Of a DNA stretch of 13,644 nt, positions 8,090-13,644 are shown piece by piece; within the stretch, counting starts at the first letter, position 1, and the number at the start of each line of letters is the position of its first letter. The notes beneath the pieces are model-generated. The model saw nothing but the letters and a program-made list of their open reading frames with translations, ran no database searches and was not told where the DNA came from. The stretch spans positions 1-13,644 of the forward strand of contig CAJYIL010000176.1 in assembly GCA_913774795.1 (NCBI GenBank), in the 5' to 3' direction. This DNA is from Pseudobdellovibrionaceae bacterium (GTDB lineage: Bacteria; Bdellovibrionota; Bdellovibrionia; Bdellovibrionales; JAMPXM01). The position numbers and the translations under genes were made by a program.

Positions 8090-8745
8090 AGACTCTTTCG
8101 TTGATATTCATGTTGATGATTTCGGTCGCATCATCCGCGTCTGAATCTTCACGTGCATCGACGACTTCGGGCGCAACCTCAGCCCCGGCGGTCACGGCGC
8201 CTGTGCTCGGGACGTCGGAGTATCGCATTCGTCTCGAAGAGCAAGAGTCTCGTTTTAACCTCGGGCTTTATGTCCAAGCCTCACAGTTTACGTTTCAAGG
8301 TCGCTCTCTGCTCGGCAATGCTCTTGAGGTGAATGCGAGCTACGCGATTCGCTCGAACATCGCAGCTTCCGTTTCGGTCGCGCAGGCCGTCACTCTTCAG
8401 GGCGGTCTCGGCGTGCTTTACACGGGCATCCGCGCGGCAGGGCAGTATGCATTTTGGGGTGACTTCATTCGTCGCAGCTCTACGGTGATGGTGAATGGCC
8501 AGCGCTCGCTTCAAACCGGATCAGGTCGGAACTCTCTTCTCGCGGCCGACCTCGGTCTTGAACAATTCATGTTCAACGGATCGAGTCGAGTTCTTCCGGC
8601 CACGGGAGGCTCTTTAGGCGTGCGCTATGATCGCAGTCTCGCAGGCTTCCGCGCTTCGGTGATCGGCCGTTACGGAATGCTTCTCGTCGGAACCGAAACT
8701 TCGTCGATGTTGACGATCGGTGGCGGCCTTCTCTACTCATTCTAA
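8086..8745 (+). CDS. Small outer-membrane beta-barrel protein, last gene of the MotAB operon
   Basis: 219 residues, starting at GTG and overlapping the previous stop (GTGA at 8086-8089), with AAAGG about 10 bases upstream. A signal peptide covers about residues 1-18. A Ser/Thr/Ala/Pro-rich stretch (19-42) follows. From residue 45 the chain is a run of alternating hydrophobic/polar strands (RFNLGLYVQASQFTF, ALEVNASYAI, AASVSVAQAVTLQGGLGVLY, GSLGVRYDRSLAGFRASVIGRY, MLTIGGGLLYSF). The terminal aromatic signature, ending in Phe219, is what the BAM complex recognises. Length suits a barrel of about 8-10 strands. Inferred role: the outer-membrane end of the envelope complex encoded by this operon. 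No named family recognised. Confidence 0.75.
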   Translation: MKTLSLIFMLMISVASSASESSRASTTSGATSAPAVTAPVLGTSEYRIRLEEQESRFNLGLYVQASQFTFQGRSLLGNALEVNASYAIRSNIAASVSVAQAVTLQGGLGVLYTGIRAAGQYAFWGDFIRRSSTVMVNGQRSLQTGSGRNSLLAADLGLEQFMFNGSSRVLPATGGSLGVRYDRSLAGFRASVIGRYGMLLVGTETSSMLTIGGGLLYSF

Positions 8746-8869
8746 AAGCGTCGAAGTTCTCGACACTCGCGTGGGCGCACGGTCCGGAATGCTACGTTCT
8801 CGATAAATCTCCTGGAAGAACGTCCAGTAAAATTTCGATTTTGCCGAAGCAATGTCTGAGGACACTCCT
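8746..8869 (+). promoter_or_regulatory. Intergenic region with inverted repeat and promoter-like -10 before the sensor gene
   Basis: A 5-pair hairpin (GTCGA, loop AGTTC, TCGAC, 8750-8764) follows the operon stop but lacks a T-run. A perfect inverted repeat ACGTTCT (8794-8800) / AGAACGT (8817-8823) lies just before a -10-like TAAAAT (8828-8833). No good -35 is visible, so the promoter may need an activator binding the repeat. Transcription would start near 8840, which favours translation from ATG 8870 (Shine-Dalgarno GAGG at 8858-8861) over ATG 8852. Confidence 0.3.
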
Positions 8870-10672
8870 ATGGGCATACTTCAAAGACTGCAAACATCGC
8901 GCTCCGACAGTTGGCTTTCACTGGCTTGCGGAGTCTTCTTAGGCGTCGGACTCATCGCGACGGCACTTTCGATTTCTTCGAACGCTCGTGTACAGCCGAA
9001 GGTCGCATTCGACAGAGCCGATTGGCGAGTGAGCTTCTCCATCACGTCAGGTTGCGGTCTTGAATCGTCAGCGAAAAAGGAATGTCCTGCGAACCCAAAT
9101 AGCGAGCTTTGGACGAGCGATGTGCATCGCGACTCAGAGACGTTTTTGAAAAGGTACGCGTCTGAATCGGGCGGAGCGTTCTGGATGGGCCTTCGCATTC
9201 CGGCTGCTCGATTGAAAACGGCGGAGAAAGCGCAAGCGACCACGATGATACTTCCGAAGTTGAACGGAACTGTTCAGCTCTGGGTCGATGGTGTCTATCA
9301 GTCAACACACGATTTCAGCCAGCAGCGCATGCCGATGCAGATCACGTTCCCGAAGAGTCGGTTGGTTGACGGGAAAGATCTTTCGATCGCGCTCGGTGTC
9401 TTTCCGTATCCGCATCAGCCTCTCCCTGAAAGGACCGCCGAATCGAAGGAGGGCTTCTTCACCGCACTTGGCGCAGACGAGCTGACTCGTTCGACGGTGT
9501 TCTTCTCGACCAGCCAACACCTGATCGCCGTCGCGCTCTTTCTTTTGATCGGCGCATTCTTATGGTCGATTTCTAAAACCGGTCGTACGCGCGATTACGC
9601 CGTTGCCACCCAACTGTCTCTCTTGGTCGCGCTCACAACGCTTTTGTCGGTCGATCTGTCGTTTCAGATTTTCTCCGTCAACCGGTATGAGTCGGTTTTC
9701 TTCTCGCTACTCTTACTTGAAGCCGTCTTCGTCGGGCGTTTGACCTGGACGCTTTTAAAAGGAGTGCGCACGACTTCGCGAGTAGAGATCGCGGCGCTTG
9801 CCGCGATTCTCGTGATTCCGAACCTTCTAAATCTGTCTCGTTGGATCGAAGCGACCGGTGTCAACTTACTCACCGGTTGGATTTTACCGCTCACGTATCT
9901 TGTCAGTGCGGGAGCCATTTCATTCCGGCTCAAGAAAATGCGTTACTCGTCGAAAACTCGTACGCAGTTTCTTTTGCTCACGGTGATCTCGATGATTCTG
10001 ACCGCCGTCTGTTACTGGATCGAGTCCCGTCATCAATCCGGGTTTTATGTCGTCGGCGCGCGATGGATGAATCTCGTACTCCTTGTAGGCCTCGTTCGCG
10101 TCTTCACAAAATCGCACCAGACAAAGGCGTCACTGATCGAGATGGCACCTTCGTCGAACTACCATCGCATGACGCAATTACCGGAGAAAGTCGAAGGCTG
10201 GGTGCTTCAATTCGACGTTCAGCGCTTTTCGAGTGATCGACAGGTCATGAGCACGGTCGTTTCGCACCTCTGGACGATCTCGCGTTTGAATGATGGCGAA
10301 GTGATTCGGGCCGAAGAAAATTCACTCGTGGTTCTTTTCCCTCTCGAGAGCGTAAAAATTGCGAACGCTCTCGAAGAGATGTCGAAGTGCATCGACGATC
10401 TTGAACGGCGTCTTCCCATCGTTCTGACGAGTGCCACTCATCTCAAATACAAGGCTGCGCTTCTGCGCGGAGCGATGAAGCCCGCCTTCAATCATGGCGA
10501 AAATGGACTGATGAAAATTCCAACCTGGATCGATTGCGACGGCACATTGCAACGCGTGCGCGAGATGATCGCGAGCCAAGTGAATGAACCTGATTCCGCC
10601 ATCGTGTTGCGTGCTGAAGAAGTGGCATCCCTCGGTGTTGGATCTCTCCGTTCAATCAAGCGCGCGAGCTAG
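8870..10672 (+). CDS. 7TM-DISM-like membrane sensor with degenerate class III cyclase homology domain
   Basis: 600 residues from ATG 8870, chosen because GAGG sits 8 bases upstream; ATG 8852 would add six residues but has no ribosome site. An N-terminal membrane anchor (16-36) precedes a periplasmic beta-rich region (about 45-210, with LNGTVQLWVDGVYQSTHDF) like the jelly-roll sensors of 7TMR-DISM proteins. Seven hydrophobic segments lie between about 215 and 413. The cytoplasmic tail (442-585) follows the class III cyclase layout: WVLQFDVQRFS, then DGEVIRAEENSLVVLFPLE where active enzymes have GG-x-V-x-K-x-x-GD-x-x-x-A-x-F, then LLRGAMKPAF, then WIDCDGTLQRVREM. The GD metal-binding pair is replaced by EN, so catalysis is doubtful and a nucleotide-sensing or protein-binding role is likelier. 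It appears to be a separate unit from the MotAB operon, 124 bases upstream. Confidence 0.8.
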   Translation: MGILQRLQTSRSDSWLSLACGVFLGVGLIATALSISSNARVQPKVAFDRADWRVSFSITSGCGLESSAKKECPANPNSELWTSDVHRDSETFLKRYASESGGAFWMGLRIPAARLKTAEKAQATTMILPKLNGTVQLWVDGVYQSTHDFSQQRMPMQITFPKSRLVDGKDLSIALGVFPYPHQPLPERTAESKEGFFTALGADELTRSTVFFSTSQHLIAVALFLLIGAFLWSISKTGRTRDYAVATQLSLLVALTTLLSVDLSFQIFSVNRYESVFFSLLLLEAVFVGRLTWTLLKGVRTTSRVEIAALAAILVIPNLLNLSRWIEATGVNLLTGWILPLTYLVSAGAISFRLKKMRYSSKTRTQFLLLTVISMILTAVCYWIESRHQSGFYVVGARWMNLVLLVGLVRVFTKSHQTKASLIEMAPSSNYHRMTQLPEKVEGWVLQFDVQRFSSDRQVMSTVVSHLWTISRLNDGEVIRAEENSLVVLFPLESVKIANALEEMSKCIDDLERRLPIVLTSATHLKYKAALLRGAMKPAFNHGENGLMKIPTWIDCDGTLQRVREMIASQVNEPDSAIVLRAEEVASLGVGSLRSIKRAS

Positions 10673-10843
10673 ACTTAAACTGTCTGGCTCACGCGCTCTT
10701 TCGGAGAACACGTACACTCCTCAAACGACATCTTCCGGCTAGGCCAGCAGCGATCACTTAGCTAAATCTGGCTTGATAGGCATTGGTCCTGCGTGACCGA
10801 AGATTCGATTGCTAGACGATTTTGTTTCGGTCATCGTTAGGCC
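10673..10843 (+). other. Intergenic region with an 8-base inverted repeat before a small membrane-protein gene
   Basis: I see no coding capacity here. TGACCGAA (10794-10801) and TTCGGTCA (10826-10833) are a perfect inverted repeat with a 24-base spacer, flanked on both sides by possible G-T pairs. The 3' arm ends 10 bases before the ATG at 10844. It could be an operator or an RNA hairpin in the leader. I cannot identify a convincing promoter or terminator in the rest. Confidence 0.35.
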
Positions 10844-11020
10844 ATGAGACTGATTCGAATCATGTTAGCTATTTTGGTTCTCACCTTGACTTGCCTTGCA
10901 TGCGCGGCCGTCTTGGGTCTGATCCCTCAAGCGCAGATGACTGAAATCAGCCTCAGAGTCGTCGCGATCGTCGGCCTGATCACGGTCTGCGGTGTGGTCG
11001 TAAAATTCCTCGTAAAATAA
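10844..11020 (+). CDS. 58-residue two-helix membrane protein
   Basis: Complete frame ATG to TAA, 58 residues, beginning MRLIRIMLAILVLTLTCLAC and ending VVVKFLVK. Two hydrophobic stretches (about 5-27 and 36-55) are joined by a short polar turn (PQAQMTEIS), with basic residues at both ends. That arrangement fits a helical hairpin with both termini in the cytoplasm. Only a weak TAGG precedes the ATG, very close to it. Two cysteines (17 and 20) lie in the first helix, but this is not a proper lipobox. Function unknown; small inner-membrane proteins of this type often regulate a larger membrane complex. I judge it real from the hydrophobic pattern and the structured leader, with moderate certainty. 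Confidence 0.55.
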   Translation: MRLIRIMLAILVLTLTCLACAAVLGLIPQAQMTEISLRVVAIVGLITVCGVVVKFLVK

Positions 11021-11048
11021 ATCGGTAATTGAAAACGAAATGGCAGGC

Positions 11049-11069
11049 GGGCGCGTAAGAGTTGCGCCC
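11049..11069 (+). terminator. GC-rich hairpin, possible terminator of the 58-residue gene
   Basis: GGGCGC (11049-11054) and GCGCCC (11064-11069) form a perfect 6-pair stem with a 9-base loop, 28 bases after the stop at 11020. It is followed by a pyrimidine tract CTCTCTCTC rather than a T-run, so termination may be inefficient. The pyrimidine tract forms the arm of the next hairpin. Confidence 0.35.
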
Positions 11070-11071
11070 TC

Positions 11072-11114
11072 TCTCTCTCAAGAGGTACAGCATTCCCACT
11101 TAACTTGAGGGAGA
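11072..11114 (+). promoter_or_regulatory. Hairpin that buries the Shine-Dalgarno of gene 11118
   Basis: TCTCTCTCAAG (11072-11082) pairs with CTTGAGGGAGA (11104-11114): 11 consecutive pairs with one G-U, closing a 21-base loop. The 3' arm is the whole ribosome-binding site (GAGGGAG, 11107-11113) of the gene starting at 11118. Translation should therefore need the hairpin to open, by temperature, an antisense RNA or a protein. The pyrimidine arm could arise simply from low complexity, which lowers confidence. Confidence 0.45.
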
Positions 11115-11117
11115 CAC

Positions 11118-11441
11118 ATGCTCAACGCTCTTATCGCACTCATCATCAGCACGCAGCCGGCTTTCGCCTTTGGGCCCCTCTGTCACCGATATATGAAAAA
11201 TCAGCTCGAGGTCGACGCGATTCGTACGGTTGCCCGTAACCTCGAGTATTCGACCGAAGAACTCTGCACGATGAACCGCATTCTCAACGTTCAGATCACG
11301 CACACTCAGTTGCCTGACGAGAACCAAAGTCCGGTCCCTCACACGTGGCTCACGCTCCATTACAACGAATACTCATGTCAGTACTTCGTTCGTGACTCCG
11401 ATAAGATCGTGACGAAAAAAAATTGCTACAACACGTTCTAA
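11118..11441 (+). CDS. Small exported protein with four cysteines
   Basis: 107 residues with a signal peptide MLNALIALIISTQPAFA (cut after residue 17). The mature part of 90 residues has four cysteines (22, 50, 87, 103), suiting two disulfide bonds. No membrane segment and no family that I recognise. HTWLTLHYNEYSCQYFV (75-91) looks like a pair of beta strands. The strong Shine-Dalgarno GAGGGAG is held in a predicted hairpin. The next gene starts one base after this stop region (TAA ends 11441, ATG at 11443), so the two are very probably co-translated and may act together in the periplasm or outside the cell. Confidence 0.7.
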   Translation: MLNALIALIISTQPAFAFGPLCHRYMKNQLEVDAIRTVARNLEYSTEELCTMNRILNVQITHTQLPDENQSPVPHTWLTLHYNEYSCQYFVRDSDKIVTKKNCYNTF

Positions 11442-11442
11442 G

Positions 11443-11838
11443 ATGTGGCTGCTCGCTTTTTTTCTTTCATTAAACTGTCAGGCTCTGACGGTGAGCGTCC
11501 TTGATCAAAAGGGCGCGACACTCTTTGAGGCCGAAACGAGATCAACAGGCGCAACCGTTGGCGCAATCACCATCGACGTGCTTGAGCAGTACGAAGTTCC
11601 GTATACCGGCGGCGTTTACGGGATCACGTCGATGTTTGGTCACGGTCAAGACCTCGAGGTCATCTCCGATACAGAAATGAAAGCTTTCGGGTGGTGCTTT
11701 CGTGTCGATGGTCGAACGCCCATGACACTCGCGAATGAAACGCCGGTGCCTCCACGAGTAGGCCGGATCGAATGGTTCTACGCCTATGCGCGGTATGTGA
11801 GCGGGACGTGGAGTCAGCCCTGCCTCACATCGCCGTAA
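11443..11838 (+). CDS. Exported DUF4430-like protein
   Basis: 131 residues. A hydrophobic signal sequence (MWLLAFFLSLNCQA) precedes a domain with the DUF4430 layout: LTVSVLDQKGATLFEAET, then the helix TVGAITIDVLEQYEVPY, then GVYGITSMFG, then FGWCFRVDGRTPMT, then GRIEWFYAYARYVSGTW. That family has the fold of the C-terminal domain of transcobalamin and is found in secreted or surface proteins. The Cys pair 85/127 could form a disulfide. There is no convincing ribosome site of its own, which fits coupling to the 107-residue gene one base upstream. The ligand is unknown; vitamin B12 binding should not be assumed, because this half-domain alone does not bind it. Confidence 0.65.
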   Translation: MWLLAFFLSLNCQALTVSVLDQKGATLFEAETRSTGATVGAITIDVLEQYEVPYTGGVYGITSMFGHGQDLEVISDTEMKAFGWCFRVDGRTPMTLANETPVPPRVGRIEWFYAYARYVSGTWSQPCLTSP

Positions 11839-11841
11839 GCC

Positions 11842-11871
11842 TGGACACCCGCACTCAACCAATGCTACTCG
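11842..11871 (+). promoter_or_regulatory. Possible promoter of the tRNA-Ser gene
   Basis: TGGACA (11842-11847) and TACTCG (11866-11871, preceded by TGC as in an extended -10) are 18 bases apart. Transcription would start about 9 bases before the tRNA. The -10 match is poor, so this is tentative. Confidence 0.3.
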
Positions 11872-11886
11872 AAGAGTCGTCCCAAC

Positions 11887-11977
11887 GGAGCTTTGGCCGA
11901 GTGGCTTAAGGCGCACGCCTGGAATGCGTGTGTAGGCTAATACCCTACCGAGAGTTCGAATCTCTCAGGCTCCGCCA
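11887..11977 (+). tRNA. tRNA-Ser (anticodon GGA), CCA encoded
   Basis: The 91-base sequence folds as a class II tRNA. The acceptor stem is GGAGCTT with AGGCTCC (one G-U). The anticodon stem CACGC/GCGTG closes the loop CTGGAAT with anticodon GGA, which reads UCC and UCU. A long variable arm GTAGG/CCTAC, typical of serine tRNAs, follows. The T arm is GAGAG-TTCGAAT-CTCTC. The discriminator base is G, and the 3' CCA is encoded at 11975-11977. Confidence 0.97.
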
Positions 11978-11995
11978 TTTTTCAAAACGCACAAG

Positions 11996-12355
11996 ATGAT
12001 AGAAATCCTCGAAATCACACCTCTGGGCCTTCGACTTCGAGCCTCGGGTGAAATTACCGCGCGTGATTACCGGCAGGTTTTGCCCTCAGCAAAGGCGATT
12101 GTCGCGGCTCGAGGATCGTTCTCGGCTGTTGTCGATATCATGCAGGTTCAGCGCTTAAGCTTCGGAGCCATCTGGGAAGACGCGAAGTTCGATCTTCGGT
12201 ACTTCAGGAAAACCGATCGCATCGCCTACATCGGCCCAAGAAGAACGTGGCTTTGGCTCACGTCGATCCCGTTTGCGACTGGCGGGGTGCGATTCTTTAA
12301 AAGCGAAAGAATGGCCCAAGCCTGGGCCTTTCGTGAACAATCAGCGAACGCCTAA
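11996..12355 (+). CDS. SpoIIAA-like (STAS-fold) protein
   Basis: 119 residues. The sequence follows the SpoIIAA-like family: MIEILEITPLGLRLRASGEIT at the start, ARDYRQVLPSAKAIVA, then LSFGAIWEDAKFDLRYFRKTDRIAYIGPRRTW, and a closing VRFFKSERMAQAWAF. In this family the fold is a single alpha/beta layer related to anti-sigma antagonists and STAS domains, but most members lack the phosphorylated Ser and have no known partner. It starts 19 bases after the tRNA, so it may share that transcript; the ribosome site is weak. Its stop overlaps the stop of the opposing gene by 4 bases. Confidence 0.8.
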   Translation: MIEILEITPLGLRLRASGEITARDYRQVLPSAKAIVAARGSFSAVVDIMQVQRLSFGAIWEDAKFDLRYFRKTDRIAYIGPRRTWLWLTSIPFATGGVRFFKSERMAQAWAFREQSANA

Positions 12356-13455
12356 TTTGTTTTTACTGAACTGACACCGGATGCCGAGCCTACCAACTGA
12401 CCAGCTAGCTCGACGTTTCGTTTCACGAGCGCGAAGGCGCCGTCATGGAGCGCTTGGTTTGAGCGAACAAAATCCATATTCGCTTCCATCTTCTCTGCCG
12501 ACCAACCTAACGAGTGCGCGACGTAAGGGAAGGCCGGCATAACGAAACCGAGCTCCCCGAAGAAGTTGAGCATCTCACCTGCGACCGACTGAATATTGTC
12601 TTGGCCGCCAGTGATAATGAATCCCGCCGTTTTGTTTTTGATAAGTCGCTTATCTTCGACCAGAAGACGATTCTGAACGCTGTTCAAGCGCTCAGCCATT
12701 TTGTAATAGAGCGAACTCGCGTTTCCCCAGCGAATCGGGGTCGAGACGATGACGATATCCGACCAATGAACGAGATTTTCATAAACTTGAATCATTTGAT
12801 CATTCGGATCAATTTTCGTAATGGAGCACGGCCACGTGCACGCGCGCTCAGACTTTGAGTAAAAGCCTTCGCAGTGCCGAAAATTGAGCTCGGCTAACTT
12901 CAGCGTGCGCGTCTCGACGCCGAGTTCGGCTCTCGCACGATCCAACGCTGAAATCAGTAAGTCTTCGGAAGTTGAGTACCTCGGATACTCAGGATCCATG
13001 ACAGTCGTGGAGAGACCTAGCACTCGGAGTGGGCCCGGTTCACGCTTCACTTCGCGCGCAAGATTTGAAGACGATTTGAATTCCGCCTTCTGGCGCTCAG
13101 ATTCGCCCTCAAGGTTAATAAATAATGTTCCGTTTTCAATCTTGAGAGGAAACGTAGGGACCGTGCCGGGGTTCGCAACGTAGTTGCGATTCATTTCGGT
13201 GAGCACGCCTTCGCCCGTTTGGTGTTGGAAGTGCCAGTAGTGCCAAGGACACTCCACGCAACCTTTCTTGAGCTTGCCTTTCGCGAGCGGCGCGCCCATG
13301 TGATTACATTTATTGTTGAGCGCACCGAATTGGCCTTCGTAGAAACTCAGGACGATTTTTTTTCCGTCGAAATCGAGCTCTTTGAGGCCGTTTAGGTTGT
13401 GCGTGAGTTCGGTCTGAAGATCGTGGGCGTTTCCGATGGGAGTCCATGTGCTCAT
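12352..13455 (-). CDS. Rieske [2Fe-2S] protein fused to a flavodoxin/NADPH-dependent FMN reductase domain
   Basis: 367 residues from ATG 13455 on the - strand. A GTG at 13521 would add 22 residues that do not fit the Rieske start, so I chose MSTWTPIGNA. Residues about 5-115 are a Rieske domain: Cys50-x-His52, 16 residues, Cys69-x-x-His72, the cluster ligands, with PWHYWHF typical of ferredoxin-type Rieske proteins. Residues about 143-355 are flavodoxin-like: phosphate-loop segment GLSTTVMDPEYPRYSTSEDLL, a Cys loop (195, 206, 210), WSDIVIVSTPIRWGNASSLYYKMAERLN, and ITGGQDNIQSVAGEML. The predicted function is electron transfer between a reduced pyridine nucleotide or flavin and the iron-sulfur cluster in one chain, in the cytosol because no signal is present. 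The acceptor is unknown and no oxygenase gene lies adjacent. The start has only a weak GTGGGC. Confidence 0.85.
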   Translation of the reverse strand: MSTWTPIGNAHDLQTELTHNLNGLKELDFDGKKIVLSFYEGQFGALNNKCNHMGAPLAKGKLKKGCVECPWHYWHFQHQTGEGVLTEMNRNYVANPGTVPTFPLKIENGTLFINLEGESERQKAEFKSSSNLAREVKREPGPLRVLGLSTTVMDPEYPRYSTSEDLLISALDRARAELGVETRTLKLAELNFRHCEGFYSKSERACTWPCSITKIDPNDQMIQVYENLVHWSDIVIVSTPIRWGNASSLYYKMAERLNSVQNRLLVEDKRLIKNKTAGFIITGGQDNIQSVAGEMLNFFGELGFVMPAFPYVAHSLGWSAEKMEANMDFVRSNQALHDGAFALVKRNVELAGQLVGSASGVSSVKTN

Positions 13456-13521
13456 GCCCACACTATGACGACTCAAAACCGTCGTTGAAAACCAATATTT
13501 GAAGGATCTCGCCGACAGCAC

Positions 13522-13644
13522 GAGTTAACGGCATCTCCAGTGACGGGTTGTTCACATTTGTGCACGAATGCTGCGGCCGATGGACGTCTCGCTCCTGCCG
13601 CGCCAAAATAAAGTCCGTTCATCGAATTCGAAAAAGGAAGCTGA
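13522..13644 (+). promoter_or_regulatory. Region upstream of the Rieske-flavodoxin gene and of a probable next + strand gene
   Basis: No confident gene lies within. The window ends AAAAAGGAAG (13631-13640) followed by CTGA, which looks like a ribosome-binding site with a start codon just beyond the edge. A + strand frame from ATG 13568 also stays open to the edge (MLRPMDVSLLPRQNK...), but it has no ribosome site. The short palindrome-like CACATTTGTG lies at 13554-13563 between the divergent units. Confidence 0.3.

Noticed and set aside
8750..8764. Intrinsic terminator after the MotAB operon
   Set aside because: The stem has only 5 pairs and no T-run follows; it is noted as a hairpin only.
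10200..10672. Calling the C-terminal domain of the 7TM protein an active adenylate cyclase
   Set aside because: The metal-binding GD pair is replaced by EN, so only homology, not activity, is supported.
11443..11485. Lipoprotein signal in the DUF4430-like protein (LSLNC)
   Set aside because: The residues before the Cys do not fit a lipobox (Asn at -1, Leu at -2); an ordinary signal peptide is more likely.
11887..11977. tRNA-Ser as an integration site for a mobile element
   Set aside because: No integrase, no repeat of the tRNA 3' end and no foreign-looking gene are visible in the window.
13456..13521. A 22-residue N-terminal extension of the Rieske-flavodoxin protein from GTG 13521
   Set aside because: The extension is not part of the Rieske fold and does not look like a working signal peptide or Tat signal. 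ATG 13455 gives the usual Rieske start.
13568..13644. A + strand frame open to the window edge
   Set aside because: Only 25 residues are visible, there is no ribosome site before ATG 13568 or 13580, and the composition is not informative.

Overview
The window looks like chromosomal DNA of a Gram-negative, deltaproteobacterium-like bacterium. Bdellovibrionota is the best guess. The grounds are an RCC1-repeat surface protein with Ig-like and Calx-beta domains, a SurA-like/DsbA-like lipoprotein, 7TM sensors with cyclase-like tails, and several small secreted Cys-paired proteins. This is inference from gene style, not a phylogenetic test. Nearly everything reads on the + strand; only the last gene is on the - strand. 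I see no phage, insertion sequence or CRISPR array.

Layout: (1) 2-2914 is the 3' part of a large secreted protein with an Ig-like domain, a Calx-beta-like domain and 14 RCC1-type blades, probably two seven-bladed propellers. (2) 3031-4407 is a lipoprotein with SurA-like helical segments and a C-terminal DsbA-like thioredoxin domain (CPDC). (3) 4518-8745 is a tight five-gene operon whose last four genes overlap the preceding gene by 4 to 14 bases. It encodes a periplasmic protein with a beta domain and TPR-like helices, MotA, MotB, a membrane protein that looks like a FliF RBM3-type periplasmic domain joined through one membrane segment to FliG-like cytoplasmic repeats, and a small outer-membrane beta-barrel. 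(4) 8870-10672 is a 7TM-DISM-like sensor with a degenerate class III cyclase homology domain. (5) 10844-11838 holds a 58-residue two-helix membrane protein and a pair of small exported proteins, the second DUF4430-like. (6) 11887-11977 is tRNA-Ser(GGA), followed by a SpoIIAA-like protein. (7) 13455-12352, on the - strand, is a Rieske [2Fe-2S] domain fused to a flavodoxin/NADPH-dependent FMN reductase domain.

The main point of interest is the 4518-8745 operon. It combines an ion-driven stator pair (MotAB) with its own membrane-anchored FliF/FliG-like partner, a periplasmic TPR protein and an outer-membrane barrel, and no other flagellar gene lies nearby. It could be a self-contained, envelope-spanning, stator-powered machine, or an accessory stator module of the flagellum. 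The charged residues that FliG uses for torque appear not to be conserved, so I do not claim rotation.

At two places (4434-4508 and 11072-11114) a long complementary arm lies upstream of, and pairs with, the Shine-Dalgarno sequence of the next gene, which suggests translational control by RNA structure.
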